Source: Firmicutes bacterium UBA5500 (GTDB lineage Bacteria; Bacillota; UBA994; UBA5500). From it: DNA of 9,665 bases. Where the stretch lies: the NCBI GenBank assembly GCA_002427055.1, contig DIPA01000004.1:5020-14684 (forward strand). The letters run 5' to 3'. The translations under genes and the position numbers were made by a program. The notes under the pieces were generated by a model. It saw only the letters and a program-made list of their open reading frames with translations. It was not told the DNA's origin and ran no database searches. This document shows, piece after piece, positions 1 to 7,460 of this stretch. How positions within the stretch are numbered: position 1 is the first letter of the stretch; each line of letters begins with the position of its first letter.

Positions 1-15
1 GACTTAGGTATCTAG
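1..15 (+). CDS. mraZ: Possible 3' end of mraZ (partial)
   Basis: Frame 1 from the window edge reads D-L-G-I followed by TAG at 13-15, with the rsmH start 17 bases later. In Firmicutes dcw clusters mraZ, a transcriptional regulator of the cluster, normally lies directly upstream of rsmH. A short acidic and hydrophobic tail of this kind is compatible with a MraZ C-terminus. Only four residues are visible, so the call depends almost entirely on gene order. Confidence 0.4.
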
Positions 16-20
16 CCGAG

Positions 21-28
21 AGAGGTGG
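21..28 (+). promoter_or_regulatory. Ribosome binding site of rsmH
   Basis: The purine-rich AGAGGTGG ends four bases before the ATG at 33, and its AGAGG core lies about seven bases away. This supports the ATG at 33 as the rsmH start. Confidence 0.7.
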
Positions 29-32
29 AAGA

Positions 33-974
33 ATGAGTTTTGTGCATGAACCTGTGCTATTGGAGGAAACTTTGCAGTTATTGGCACCTCATCCGGGAGA
101 AATTGCAGTAGATTGCACTCTGGGAGGCGGTGGGCATACTAAGGCGATTTGGCAGCTAATGCAGAGTACTGGCCGCTTGATAGCTATTGATCAAGATTTG
201 GCAGCCATCTCCCATGCGCAGGCTGTTTTGCCTCCACAAATTACAGTCGTACACGATAATTTCCGCAACTTGCGTTCAATACTACTTGCGCTCGGTATTT
301 CGCATGTGCATCGTGTTCTATTCGACTTAGGTGTATCTTCTCCCCAACTAGATGAAGCTGAGCGCGGCTTCAGCTATCAGCAGGATGCCCCCCTAGATAT
401 GCGTATGAACCTTCAAGGCAATACGACAGCGAGTCAACTAGTGAATGAACTGTCGGAGGAAGAGTTAGCCCGTATCATATGGGAATACGGGGAAGAGCGT
501 TGGTCTAAACGTATCGCCAAATTTGTTGTTTCGGAACGGACAGAAGAGGGCCCTATTAAGACCACGGGCCAGCTCGTGGATATCATCAAACGAGCTGTTC
601 CTGCCGGTGCTAGGCGCGATGGCCCTCATCCTGCGAAGCGTACATTTCAAGCCTTGCGCATAGCGGTTAATAATGAACTCGATGTTCTTACTTCTGCGCT
701 GAGGTCAGCTGTGGATGTATTAGCTCCCGGCGGTCGAATAGCGGTTATTACTTTTCATTCGCTAGAAGATCGTATAGTGAAGCAAACTTTTCGTCAATTA
801 GAGCGCGGTTGTACTTGTCCCCCGCATTTGCCAATCTGTGTCTGTGGTAAGAAGCCTATGCTGAAGGTTATTACTAAAAAACCACTTGTTCCAAGTCAAA
901 GGGAGATTGAGCGTAATCCTCGGGCACGCAGTTCAAAGTTACGAGTGGCCGAGCGTTGCTCTGGTTCTAGCTAA
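33..974 (+). CDS. rsmH: 16S rRNA (cytosine-1402-N4)-methyltransferase RsmH
   Basis: RsmH (MraW) uses S-adenosylmethionine to methylate N4 of C1402 in the decoding centre of 16S rRNA; it acts in the cytoplasm. The 313-residue length is usual for the family. Visible signatures in order: N-terminal HEPVLLEE (5-12), the SAM-binding [10 protein letters not shown] (27-36), [11 protein letters not shown] (97-107), PLDMRM (120-125), and the C-terminal [12 protein letters not shown] (239-250). A four-cysteine cluster (Cys260, 262, 269, 271) follows in a context typical of Firmicutes RsmH; metal binding there is only a possibility. The ATG at 33 has a good ribosome binding site and gives the standard N-terminus. 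The gene conventionally sits second in dcw clusters, after mraZ, and is probably cotranscribed with ftsL 18 bases downstream. The protein appears intact. Confidence 0.97.
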   Translation: MSFVHEPVLLEETLQLLAPHPGEIAVDCTLGGGGHTKAIWQLMQSTGRLIAIDQDLAAISHAQAVLPPQITVVHDNFRNLRSILLALGISHVHRVLFDLGVSSPQLDEAERGFSYQQDAPLDMRMNLQGNTTASQLVNELSEEELARIIWEYGEERWSKRIAKFVVSERTEEGPIKTTGQLVDIIKRAVPAGARRDGPHPAKRTFQALRIAVNNELDVLTSALRSAVDVLAPGGRIAVITFHSLEDRIVKQTFRQLERGCTCPPHLPICVCGKKPMLKVITKKPLVPSQREIERNPRARSSKLRVAERCSGSS

Positions 975-976
975 AA

Positions 977-986
977 GGGGAGGTGA
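977..986 (+). promoter_or_regulatory. Strong ribosome binding site fixing the TTG start of ftsL
   Basis: GGGGAGGTGA matches the 16S anti-Shine-Dalgarno closely, including the full GAGGTGA, and ends six bases before the TTG at 993. The next in-frame ATG would be at residue 41, inside the membrane segment, so this site decides the TTG start. Confidence 0.8.
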
Positions 987-992
987 ATAAGT

Positions 993-1373
993 TTGTTAGT
1001 AGCAAAACAGCCCTTATATCAACCACAACCGCCACTTCGCCAACCTACTCGGGTCTCTCAGAAGAAAGCGAAGGTCGCCAAAGTTACGGATGCTGATAAA
1101 CGTTTAGTGTTAATGGCCTTGCTACTGGTTGCAGTCATGAGTTTCGGCATGATTTGGCGTTTTGCTTCAGTCAATGATCTCCAGACACGCGTCAATAAGT
1201 TGGAGAAGGGAATTGCTGCATTAGAGAATGAGAATGCGGCACTTACTATCGAACTCAGACAACTCAGTACACCTCGTAAGATTGAGGAGAGGGCCAACAC
1301 AGAGTTGGGTATGCGGTGGCCTGAACAACAACAGATCATTAATGTGCTTGGAGAAACAGGGCCTGAGCATTAG
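993..1373 (+). CDS. ftsL: FtsL-like / septum formation initiator-type cell division protein
   Basis: This is a 126-residue single-pass membrane protein with FtsL architecture. It has a cytoplasmic tail rich in Pro, Gln and Lys (1-36), one hydrophobic segment at about 37-55, and an extracellular coiled coil at about 60-92 with Leu, Ile and Val at heptad spacing (L63, V67, L70, I74, L77, L84, L88, L91). The short C-terminal stretch PRKIEERANTELGM (94-107) is typical of the FtsL/DivIC family. FtsL and its partners connect early Z-ring proteins to, and activate, the septal SEDS-PBP pair. The family is poorly conserved in sequence, so the call uses topology, length and position between rsmH and the PBP gene. 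Translation starts at TTG behind a strong ribosome binding site. A DivIC-like role cannot be separated from FtsL by sequence alone. Confidence 0.85.
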   Translation: MLVAKQPLYQPQPPLRQPTRVSQKKAKVAKVTDADKRLVLMALLLVAVMSFGMIWRFASVNDLQTRVNKLEKGIAALENENAALTIELRQLSTPRKIEERANTELGMRWPEQQQIINVLGETGPEH

Positions 1374-1379
1374 CATCTG

Positions 1380-1409
1380 CAGCTCGTCGCGAAGTAATGC
1401 GACGGGCTG
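1380..1409 (+). other. RNA hairpin in the ftsL–PBP intergenic gap
   Basis: The arms CAGCTCGTCGC (1380-1390) and GCGACGGGCTG (1399-1409) pair over 11 base pairs with one internal U·G wobble and an 8-base loop (GAAGTAAT). Further G·U pairs could extend the base by two. The stem starts seven bases after the ftsL stop. The following bases, TGTTTAGAG, are not a real U-tract, so I do not call it an intrinsic terminator. It may be a weak attenuator, an mRNA processing or stability element, or a degraded terminator. It ends just before the next ribosome binding site (1415-1423) without covering it. Confidence 0.55.
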
Positions 1410-1414
1410 TGTTT

Positions 1415-1423
1415 AGAGAGGAG
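1415..1423 (+). promoter_or_regulatory. Ribosome binding site of the PBP gene
   Basis: AGAGAGGAG ends ten bases before the ATG at 1434, immediately after the intergenic hairpin. It supports that ATG as the start. Confidence 0.65.
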
Positions 1424-1433
1424 CATATATTCA

Positions 1434-3521
1434 ATGCAGATAAGGCGCCGAATAGGTTTTACTTTGGTAGTTTTCATGCTATCTCTCTTGGCCTTGATTG
1501 GCAGATTAGCTTGGTTGCAGTTGATCAAAGGTCCTGAATTAGCCAGTAAGGCATTAGCACAATGGATGAGGGAAATTCCAGTAGAGTCAAAACGCGGTAT
1601 CATTTACGACAGTAAAGGAAATGAGCTTGCTATTAGCGCTAGTGCTGATACTGTGGTTGCTCTGCCTGCCCAAATAGAAAAGGAGGCAGCGCCTCAGGTA
1701 GCAGCTGAATTGGCACGTGTACTGAATATGGATGTCAATAAAGTGTTAGATTTGATCACTAAGAAGAAAGCTGCGGTATATGTGGCACGCAAAGTAGACC
1801 CAGCAATTGCTCGTGAAATACGCGAGCTTGCGTTGCCGGGAATTACTTTTACGGAAGAAAGTCGGCGCTATTATCCCTATGGCAATTTAGCCTCGCAGGT
1901 AATAGGGTTTGCTGGTATTGATAGCCAAGGTCTCTATGGGCTAGAACTCCAATATGACAAGTGGCTACGAGGTAAGCCTGGTTTCTTACAGTATCCAACT
2001 GACAATAAAGGCCAAGAGATTCCCAACGCAACCCCTAGCTATGTTCCTCCTCAAACTGGGTACGATATTCACTTGACTATAGATCAAGTTATACAACATA
2101 TAGTCGAACGTGAGCTTGATAATTTAATGGTAATGCATAATGCAGAGAGTGTATCGGCGCTTGTTATGAATCCAAAGACGGGCGCCATTTTAGCTATGGC
2201 CAACCGACCAGATTTCGATCCCAATAACTTCATGGCAGCAGTGGAAGCAACGGGATCCCAATCGGTATGGTTGAATCAAGCTATTTCCGGCGGTTTTGAA
2301 CCTGGAAGCACTTTCAAAGTAGTTACTGCGACTGCTGGGCTTGAGACGGGTGTCGTAAAAGAGGATTCAACCTATTATGATAAGGGGTATGAAGTGGTCG
2401 CAGGGCATCGCTTGCATTGTTGGAAGCGTACCGGGCATGGTCAGGAAACTTTCTTAGAAGTGATGCAGAATTCGTGTAACCCTGGTTTCATCGATGTGGC
2501 ACAGAAGATGGGTGCAGAAACCATGCTGGAATACTTGAAGAAATTCGGATTCGGTAAGAAAACAGGTATTGACTTGCCAGGGGAAGCCGTAGGCGTTATG
2601 TTTGATAAAGTTGGCCCGGTGGAGTTGGCAACCTTGTCTTTTGGACAGGGGCCATCAGTGACTCCTATACAGCAAGTGGCTGCTATGGCTGCCATTGCGA
2701 ATGGAGGCAAGCTCATGCAGCCCTACATAGTAGAGAGTATTTACGACCAAGAGGGCCAGGTTATTGAGCAACGGGAACCTAAGACAGTGCAACAAGTCAC
2801 AACTCCGGAAATTGCGGCGCGTGTAGCCGCTATGCTAGAGAGTGTTGTAGCCGATGGTGGCGGGCGTAATGCATATATTCCTGGTTTTCGTGTCGCAGGT
2901 AAGACGGGTACAGCCCAGGTTCCCAAACCGGGCGGGGGTTATTATTCTGACAAGTATATAGCTTCTTTTAGTGGGTTCGCTCCAGCTAATGATCCTAAGG
3001 TTGTGGTTTTTATCGCAGTACATAACCCAAGGGGTAAATATGGTCATTATGGTTCGCAAGTCGCAGGCCCTGCATTCAGGAATATGGCCGAAGATATTCT
3101 GTATTACATGGATGTTCATCCTCAAAGCGAAGCAACAAATGTGCAGGCTGAACTAGTGGAAGTTCCTAATTTAGTTAATAGCTCATCGACTCAAGCACTA
3201 GAGACCTTGCGTGATACAGGTCTTAATATCAGAATTGATGGCCAAGGTGCCAAGATTCTAGATCAAGTGCCCAAGCCGGGAGTTAGGATAGCACCTGGCT
3301 CGACAGTGGTTGTTTTCATGGGGGAAAAACCCCCTAGTGCCGGAGAGCCGGTATCCGTGCCGGATGTAGCTGGCCTTTCATTGCGTGATGCAAGTGTGAA
3401 ACTATCGGCCATAGGTTTGCAGGTACAAGCGGTCGGGTCGGGCATAGCAATTGATCAGTCTCCGGCTCCCGGCACAGTTATTCCTGCAGGTAGTATTGTT
3501 ACGGTTCAGTTTCGGCCTTAA
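1434..3521 (+). CDS. spoVD: Class B penicillin-binding protein with two PASTA domains (SpoVD/FtsI type)
   Basis: This is a 695-residue D,D-transpeptidase that cross-links peptidoglycan outside the membrane. Layout: a short basic cytoplasmic end, a membrane anchor at about 8-30, the PBP dimerisation domain beginning with RGIIYD (54-59), then the transpeptidase domain with all three catalytic motifs. These are STFK (nucleophile Ser292, Lys295), SCN (347-349) and KTGT (490-493). Two PASTA repeats follow, at about 575-634 (starting VEVPNL) and 640-695 (starting VSVPDV). Membership of the class B PBP family is clear. The choice between the division enzyme FtsI/PBP2 and the spore-cortex enzyme SpoVD is not settled: SpoVD of Bacillus subtilis has one PASTA domain and streptococcal PBP2x has two. 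The dcw position and the nearby SEDS gene suggest it is that polymerase's partner. No truncation or missing catalytic residue is seen. Confidence 0.95.
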   Translation: MQIRRRIGFTLVVFMLSLLALIGRLAWLQLIKGPELASKALAQWMREIPVESKRGIIYDSKGNELAISASADTVVALPAQIEKEAAPQVAAELARVLNMDVNKVLDLITKKKAAVYVARKVDPAIAREIRELALPGITFTEESRRYYPYGNLASQVIGFAGIDSQGLYGLELQYDKWLRGKPGFLQYPTDNKGQEIPNATPSYVPPQTGYDIHLTIDQVIQHIVERELDNLMVMHNAESVSALVMNPKTGAILAMANRPDFDPNNFMAAVEATGSQSVWLNQAISGGFEPGSTFKVVTATAGLETGVVKEDSTYYDKGYEVVAGHRLHCWKRTGHGQETFLEVMQNSCNPGFIDVAQKMGAETMLEYLKKFGFGKKTGIDLPGEAVGVMFDKVGPVELATLSFGQGPSVTPIQQVAAMAAIANGGKLMQPYIVESIYDQEGQVIEQREPKTVQQVTTPEIAARVAAMLESVVADGGGRNAYIPGFRVAGKTGTAQVPKPGGGYYSDKYIASFSGFAPANDPKVVVFIAVHNPRGKYGHYGSQVAGPAFRNMAEDILYYMDVHPQSEATNVQAELVEVPNLVNSSSTQALETLRDTGLNIRIDGQGAKILDQVPKPGVRIAPGSTVVVFMGEKPPSAGEPVSVPDVAGLSLRDASVKLSAIGLQVQAVGSGIAIDQSPAPGTVIPAGSIVTVQFRP
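2958..3521 (+). other. C-terminal region of the PBP ending in a PASTA pair
   Basis: This 3' part of the gene covers the end of the transpeptidase domain and the two PASTA repeats (coding bases 3156 to 3521). Each repeat opens with V-x-V-P-[DN] and closes with P-K/A-P-G followed by G-S-x-V-x-V, the usual PASTA pattern. PASTA domains contribute to stability, substrate or partner binding in PBPs and Ser/Thr kinases; which applies here is not visible. Confidence 0.75.
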
Positions 3522-3579
3522 GTGAGAAGTTACAGGAGGGGTATAGAATCCTATAGAGGGTAGTAAGGGGGCGACCAAG
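3522..3579 (+). promoter_or_regulatory. G-rich leader of murE with two Shine-Dalgarno-like sites
   Basis: This 58-base gap has a near-perfect AGGAGGGG at 3534-3541 with no ATG, GTG or TTG at a usable distance after it. A small inverted repeat follows (TATAG 3542-3546, CTATA 3551-3555, four-base loop). AAGGGGG at 3565-3571 then lies eight bases before the TTG at 3580. The second site is probably the working ribosome binding site of murE and decides its TTG start. The first is orphaned. No terminator or promoter is evident. Confidence 0.6.
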
Positions 3580-5103
3580 TTGCTACTAGCAGAGCTGGTT
3601 TCCGTCCTTGCGCCGTTACAGTTGTCAGGCTCGCTACAGAAGCAGATTACTGGCATCGTTTACGATTCTCGCCTAGTTGAGCCTGGCAACCTATTCATTG
3701 CAGTGCCTGGATTTGTTCATGATGGCCATGACTTCATAGCTGAAGCTGCGGTCCGTGGAGCTGTAGCTGCCATTATTTCACGCGAAGTGTTAGTACCGGA
3801 ACAGTTAACAAGTATTTCTGTAACGGACTCGCGCAGGGCAATGGGTATGGTGGCCGATCTCTATTTCGGTCACCCCTCACGTAAGCTGCGGGTAATTGGT
3901 GTCACTGGGACTAATGGTAAGACGACAACGACTTTTCTAATCGATAACCTCTTAAGGATGGCGGGGCACCAGGCAGGTATTGTGGGGACAGTACATGTGA
4001 GGGCAGGAGAACTTAGGCTAGAGGCAGTTCGCACTACCCCAGAGGCATTAGATCTACAACGTTGGTTAGCTAGCATGGTTGAGGCAGACGTATCTCATGC
4101 CATTTTAGAAGTTTCATCTCATGCTCTCGCATTGGACCGAGTTGTTGGTTGTGAGTTTGATATCGCCGTATTTACTAACTTGACACAAGATCATCTGGAT
4201 TGGCATGGGGACATGCAGAATTATCTGGCTGCCAAAGCAAGGTTGTTTAGCGGACTCAGTTCTGGCAGTAAGCGGAATAAACTAGCCATTATTAACCTTG
4301 ATGACCCGGTAGCTCCTTTGTTAGTAAGGGAAAGCAAGGTGCCAGTTATTACTTATGGTATTAAGCAAGCTGCTGATATACGAGCTGCAGAAATCTCTTT
4401 GACACCTCGGGGATCGAGATTTAAAATCTTACAGGCAGGAAAGTTAAGAGGAGTTACTAGTGTACCCACGCCAGGCTATTTCAGCGTGTATAACGCTTTA
4501 GCAGCTATTGCGGTGGCCTCGTTCGAAGGGGTAACATGGGCTTCTATTTGTGATATTTTGCCAGAGAGCGCGCCTGTTCCGGGTAGGTTTGAACCAGTTC
4601 GAGCTGGGCAGCCATTTGATATTATTATTGACTATGCCCATACGCCTGACGGTCTAGAAAATATCTTAAGAACTACACGGGACTTCACTAGTGGGCGTGT
4701 TATAGTCGTTTTTGGTTGTGGTGGAGACCGGGACCGCAGTAAACGTCCGCTTATGGGGCAGGTGGCTAGCGAATTGGCCGACACTGTGATTATTACTACA
4801 GACAATCCACGATCTGAAGACCCACGCCAGATTGTGGGAGATATCTTACAAGGCATTATGAAGAGTTGTGAAGTAATAGTTGATCTTGATAGGGCAAGTG
4901 CTATAAGACGTGCAGTTGCTTTGGCAGCCCCTGGTGACGCTGTGCTTATAGCCGGCAAGGGGCATGAGACCTATCAAGTATTTGCAGACAGCATCATCCA
5001 CTTCGATGACAAAGAAGTTGCTCAACAAGCTGTGGAGGTAATCAGAAATGAAGGCATGGACTCTAGGCGAAATAGCTCGTTTGACAGATGGGGTAATAGT
5101 TAA
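3580..5103 (+). CDS. murE: UDP-MurNAc-L-Ala-D-Glu:meso-diaminopimelate ligase MurE
   Basis: MurE is the cytoplasmic ATP-dependent ligase that adds the third amino acid of the peptidoglycan stem. The 507-residue protein has the N-terminal substrate-binding domain (YDSRLVEPGNLF, then DGHDFI), the ATP P-loop GTNGKT (110-115), TTPE (152-155), EVSSHAL (177-183) and the lysine expected to be carbamylated (Lys219, in LAAKARLF). Later motifs are GCGGDRDRSKRP (379-390), DNPRSEDP (408-415) and GKGHET (459-464). The DNPR motif marks specificity for meso-DAP rather than L-lysine, from known family members. The start is TTG with AAGGGGG eight bases upstream; the frame is closed by a stop at 3544-3546 and no ATG lies between. 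The last 18 or so residues lie in the region that also encodes the start of murF and look like a low-conservation tail. Confidence 0.96.
   Translation: MLLAELVSVLAPLQLSGSLQKQITGIVYDSRLVEPGNLFIAVPGFVHDGHDFIAEAAVRGAVAAIISREVLVPEQLTSISVTDSRRAMGMVADLYFGHPSRKLRVIGVTGTNGKTTTTFLIDNLLRMAGHQAGIVGTVHVRAGELRLEAVRTTPEALDLQRWLASMVEADVSHAILEVSSHALALDRVVGCEFDIAVFTNLTQDHLDWHGDMQNYLAAKARLFSGLSSGSKRNKLAIINLDDPVAPLLVRESKVPVITYGIKQAADIRAAEISLTPRGSRFKILQAGKLRGVTSVPTPGYFSVYNALAAIAVASFEGVTWASICDILPESAPVPGRFEPVRAGQPFDIIIDYAHTPDGLENILRTTRDFTSGRVIVVFGCGGDRDRSKRPLMGQVASELADTVIITTDNPRSEDPRQIVGDILQGIMKSCEVIVDLDRASAIRRAVALAAPGDAVLIAGKGHETYQVFADSIIHFDDKEVAQQAVEVIRNEGMDSRRNSSFDRWGNS
5034..5040 (+). promoter_or_regulatory. 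Ribosome binding site of murF inside murE
   Basis: GGAGGTA lies within the murE coding sequence, nine bases before the ATG at 5048. This supports murF initiation within murE, hence the 56-base overlap. Confidence 0.75.
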
Positions 5104-6448
5104 GGGCAGCGAGGCGACGGAGATTACTCGGGTAGTATTCGATAGTCGGGCAGCAACGCCGGACAGCCTGTTTGTGCCCATTATTGGAGAGCGTGTTGAT
5201 GGGCACGATTTTATTGCCGATGCGGCCGGCAGAGGGGCAGTGGCTACTTTGGCCGGCCATACTTGGCTAGAGCATAACCCTTTGCCTGAGATTGACGTAA
5301 TTAGCGTTGATTTACCGGCAACGGCTTTGCAGCGATGGGCATATCGCCATTTGCAGGGACTTCAAGCTCATATCGTTGGTATTACTGGCAGTAGTGGCAA
5401 GACGACAACGAAGGAAATGGTTGCTGCTGTTCTACAGGCCAAATACTGTGTACTTAAGAATGAAGGAAATTTAAACACAGAAATTGGTCTTCCCTTGACT
5501 GTTATCAATGCTTTGCCACAGCATGAGTGGCTCGTTTTGGAAATGGGTATGAGCAGTTTGGGAGAAATACAACTGCTCACTCGTATAGCAAAGCCTGATA
5601 TTGCAGTGATTACCAATGTTGGCGAGGCGCACATTGAATTATTGGGTAGCCGACAGAACATAGCGCAGGCAAAAGGGGAGATTCTGGAGGGTATAGCCTC
5701 AAATGGCATAGCCATTATCAACGGAGATGACGCCTCCGCTTTGTCACAGGTGCACAAAGCTCCTGATAAGGTCATCTACTTCGGCCTTGGTCCCAACCAA
5801 AGTCAAGAAAATCGACTATACGTCACTGACTTGCTCAATATGGGGGACCATTTGGAGTTTGCCGTGAACTGGCAAGGAGAAAAGCGTCAGCTAGTTTTTC
5901 CTTGGCCCGGCCAGCATAATGTTTACAACATAGCTGCTGCTCTCGCTGTTGGAGTAGCCTGTGGCATGTCACTTGGTGCTGCTGCTTGTGGTTTAGCTAA
6001 CTATGCACCAGCCGCTAGCCGCTTGAATCTCAAGGAGATCTCTGGATATACGGTCATTGATGACACCTACAATGCCAATCCAACTTCTATGCAAGTAGGG
6101 TTGAAGGTACTCCTAGAGTATCCTCACGCCACACGCCGAGTAGCTGTATTGGGAGATATGCTAGAGTTAGGGGAGCTAGCAGAATCAGCTCACTTGGAAT
6201 TAGGGGCAGCAGTAGCCAAGCGTGGAGTGGATGAGCTTATCACTGTTGGTCAGTTGGCTCGGAGCATAGCTCGCGGAGCCATTGTGGCTGGCTTGCCCCC
6301 AACAAGGATACGTTCTTTTGCATCAAATCAGGAGGCAGCTGACTACCTAAAAAATACTCAGCAGCCAAAGCAATTGGTATTGATTAAGGGGTCGCGAGGC
6401 ATGTGCATGGAAGAGATAGTAGAAGCTTTGTCTGGGGTAGGTAAATAA
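5048..6448 (+). CDS. murF: UDP-MurNAc-tripeptide:D-alanyl-D-alanine ligase MurF
   Basis: MurF adds D-Ala-D-Ala to the UDP-MurNAc-tripeptide, the last cytoplasmic step before the lipid-linked stages. The 466-residue length is typical. Motifs in order: N-terminal WTLGEIARLTDG, FDSR and DGHDFIADAA; P-loop GSSGKTT (114-120); NEGNLNTEIGLP (138-149); LEMGMSSLGEI (from 164); TNVGEAHIE (189-197); QAKGEI with Lys209 as the likely carbamylated lysine; DDTYNANPTSM (338-348); and KGSRGM (447-452). The ATG at 5048 gives the standard MurF N-terminus. Its first 56 bases overlap the end of murE in another frame, which suggests translational coupling. mraY begins one base after the stop codon. Confidence 0.96.
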   Translation: MKAWTLGEIARLTDGVIVKGSEATEITRVVFDSRAATPDSLFVPIIGERVDGHDFIADAAGRGAVATLAGHTWLEHNPLPEIDVISVDLPATALQRWAYRHLQGLQAHIVGITGSSGKTTTKEMVAAVLQAKYCVLKNEGNLNTEIGLPLTVINALPQHEWLVLEMGMSSLGEIQLLTRIAKPDIAVITNVGEAHIELLGSRQNIAQAKGEILEGIASNGIAIINGDDASALSQVHKAPDKVIYFGLGPNQSQENRLYVTDLLNMGDHLEFAVNWQGEKRQLVFPWPGQHNVYNIAAALAVGVACGMSLGAAACGLANYAPAASRLNLKEISGYTVIDDTYNANPTSMQVGLKVLLEYPHATRRVAVLGDMLELGELAESAHLELGAAVAKRGVDELITVGQLARSIARGAIVAGLPPTRIRSFASNQEAADYLKNTQQPKQLVLIKGSRGMCMEEIVEALSGVGK

Positions 6449-6449
6449 G

Positions 6450-7430
6450 ATGACAATAGAAATGCGTTTGTTTGGTGCAACGATTGTTGCTCTGCTAATC
6501 GGGTTAGTAGTTGGGCCTCTTATTTTACCCGTGTTACGCCGACTGAAAATACAGCAGACCATTCGTGAGGAAGGACCAGCTAGCCACTTGAAAAAAGGCG
6601 GAACTCCTACCATGGGTGGTATCATCTTTTTGCTCACCCTCATAATAACAGTGTTCATCTTTGTGCCAGTAGCGGAGCTTGATATAGCAGTAACCTGGCT
6701 ATGGCTTGTGTTGGGCCTAGGTGTTGTTGGTTTCCTAGATGACTATATTAAGGTCGTTCGCAAACAATCGCTTGGGCTGAGAGCACGAGAAAAACTACTA
6801 GGTCAGATGCTGGTTGCGGTTGTTTTTTATGGGATGCTAAAGTATTTCGGGCATTCTCAAGATGTAATTGTGCCTATCTTCGGCTGGCGTCTGGCGCTGG
6901 ATTGGTTATATCTACCTTTCATAATTGTGCTCACAATGGCAGCCGGTAATGGGGCTAATTTGACTGATGGCGTTGATGGTTTATTAGCTAGCACAGTAGT
7001 AGTTGCTTGCTTGGCCTATGTTGTTATTGGCCTTGCGACTGGGGTGGAGGTTGTTGCGGTACTAAGTGCGGCGTTACTCGGTTCCATGTTAGCTTTCTTG
7101 CGCTTTAACTGGCATCCTGCAGCCGTCTTCATGGGGGACGTTGGGTCGTTGGCTTTGGGTGGCGCTTTAGCCGGTGCTGCTGTTATTACCAAGACGGAGC
7201 TATTACTCATACCAATAGGCATTATGTTTGTAATTGAGACTTTGTCATTGATCATTCAAGTTATCTATTTTCGTAAGACAGGTGGCAAGCGTTTCTTTCG
7301 TATGGCACCTATTCATCATCACTTTGAACTAAGTGGTTGGTCAGAAGTGAAGATTGTATTTGCTTGGTGCTTGTTAGGTGTCGTGGGAGGCATTGTGGGG
7401 CTTTTGCTGTTGCCTAGCATGGGTTTTTAA
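6450..7430 (+). CDS. mraY: Phospho-MurNAc-pentapeptide transferase MraY
   Basis: MraY is the integral membrane enzyme that transfers phospho-MurNAc-pentapeptide from UDP to undecaprenyl phosphate, making lipid I. The 326-residue sequence is strongly hydrophobic, with roughly ten membrane segments expected from the family. Diagnostic motifs are KKGGTPTMGG near the N-terminus, the Mg-binding DDY (Asp97, Asp98), NLTDGVDGL (170-178), MGDVGSLALGG (228-238) with Asp230, and PIHHHFE (287-293) with the His289-291 triad. All expected catalytic aspartates and histidines are present. The ATG at 6450 is one base after the murF stop. The ribosome binding site is weak (GGGG at 6434-6437, about 12 bases away), so expression probably depends on coupling to murF. 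A second in-frame ATG at 6462 is a possible alternative start. Unlike the classical order, the next gene is not murD. Confidence 0.97.
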   Translation: MTIEMRLFGATIVALLIGLVVGPLILPVLRRLKIQQTIREEGPASHLKKGGTPTMGGIIFLLTLIITVFIFVPVAELDIAVTWLWLVLGLGVVGFLDDYIKVVRKQSLGLRAREKLLGQMLVAVVFYGMLKYFGHSQDVIVPIFGWRLALDWLYLPFIIVLTMAAGNGANLTDGVDGLLASTVVVACLAYVVIGLATGVEVVAVLSAALLGSMLAFLRFNWHPAAVFMGDVGSLALGGALAGAAVITKTELLLIPIGIMFVIETLSLIIQVIYFRKTGGKRFFRMAPIHHHFELSGWSEVKIVFAWCLLGVVGGIVGLLLLPSMGF

Positions 7431-7445
7431 TTAACTAAGCTGGCG

Positions 7446-7451
7446 AGGGGG
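7446..7451 (+). promoter_or_regulatory. Ribosome binding site of the SEDS gene
   Basis: AGGGGG lies nine bases before the ATG at 7461, within the 30-base gap after mraY. That gap shows nothing else: no hairpin and no remnant of another gene. Confidence 0.6.
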
Positions 7452-7460
7452 TAGGTAGAT

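Noticed and set aside
807..857. Four-cysteine cluster in RsmH as a novel zinc-finger fusion
   Set aside because: The C-x-C…C-x-C stretch followed by GKKP is a normal feature of Firmicutes RsmH proteins.
1380..1420. Intrinsic terminator after ftsL
   Set aside because: The stem is good but the following bases TGTTTAGAG are not a U-tract, and the operon clearly continues; kept only as a hairpin.
1424..1433. Promoter -10 box (TATATT) before the PBP gene
   Set aside because: It sits between the ribosome binding site and the ATG, with no -35 element about 17 bases upstream; it is just an AT-rich spacer.
3895..5410. Repeat shared by murE and murF (GGYAAGACGACAACGA around both P-loops)
   Set aside because: Both stretches encode the same G-K-T-T-T sequence in paralogous Mur ligases; this is shared ancestry and codon choice, not a mobile or regulatory repeat.
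5368..5775. 135-codon minus-strand frame within murF
   Set aside because: It is antisense to the P-loop and central motifs of murF, with no recognisable domain.
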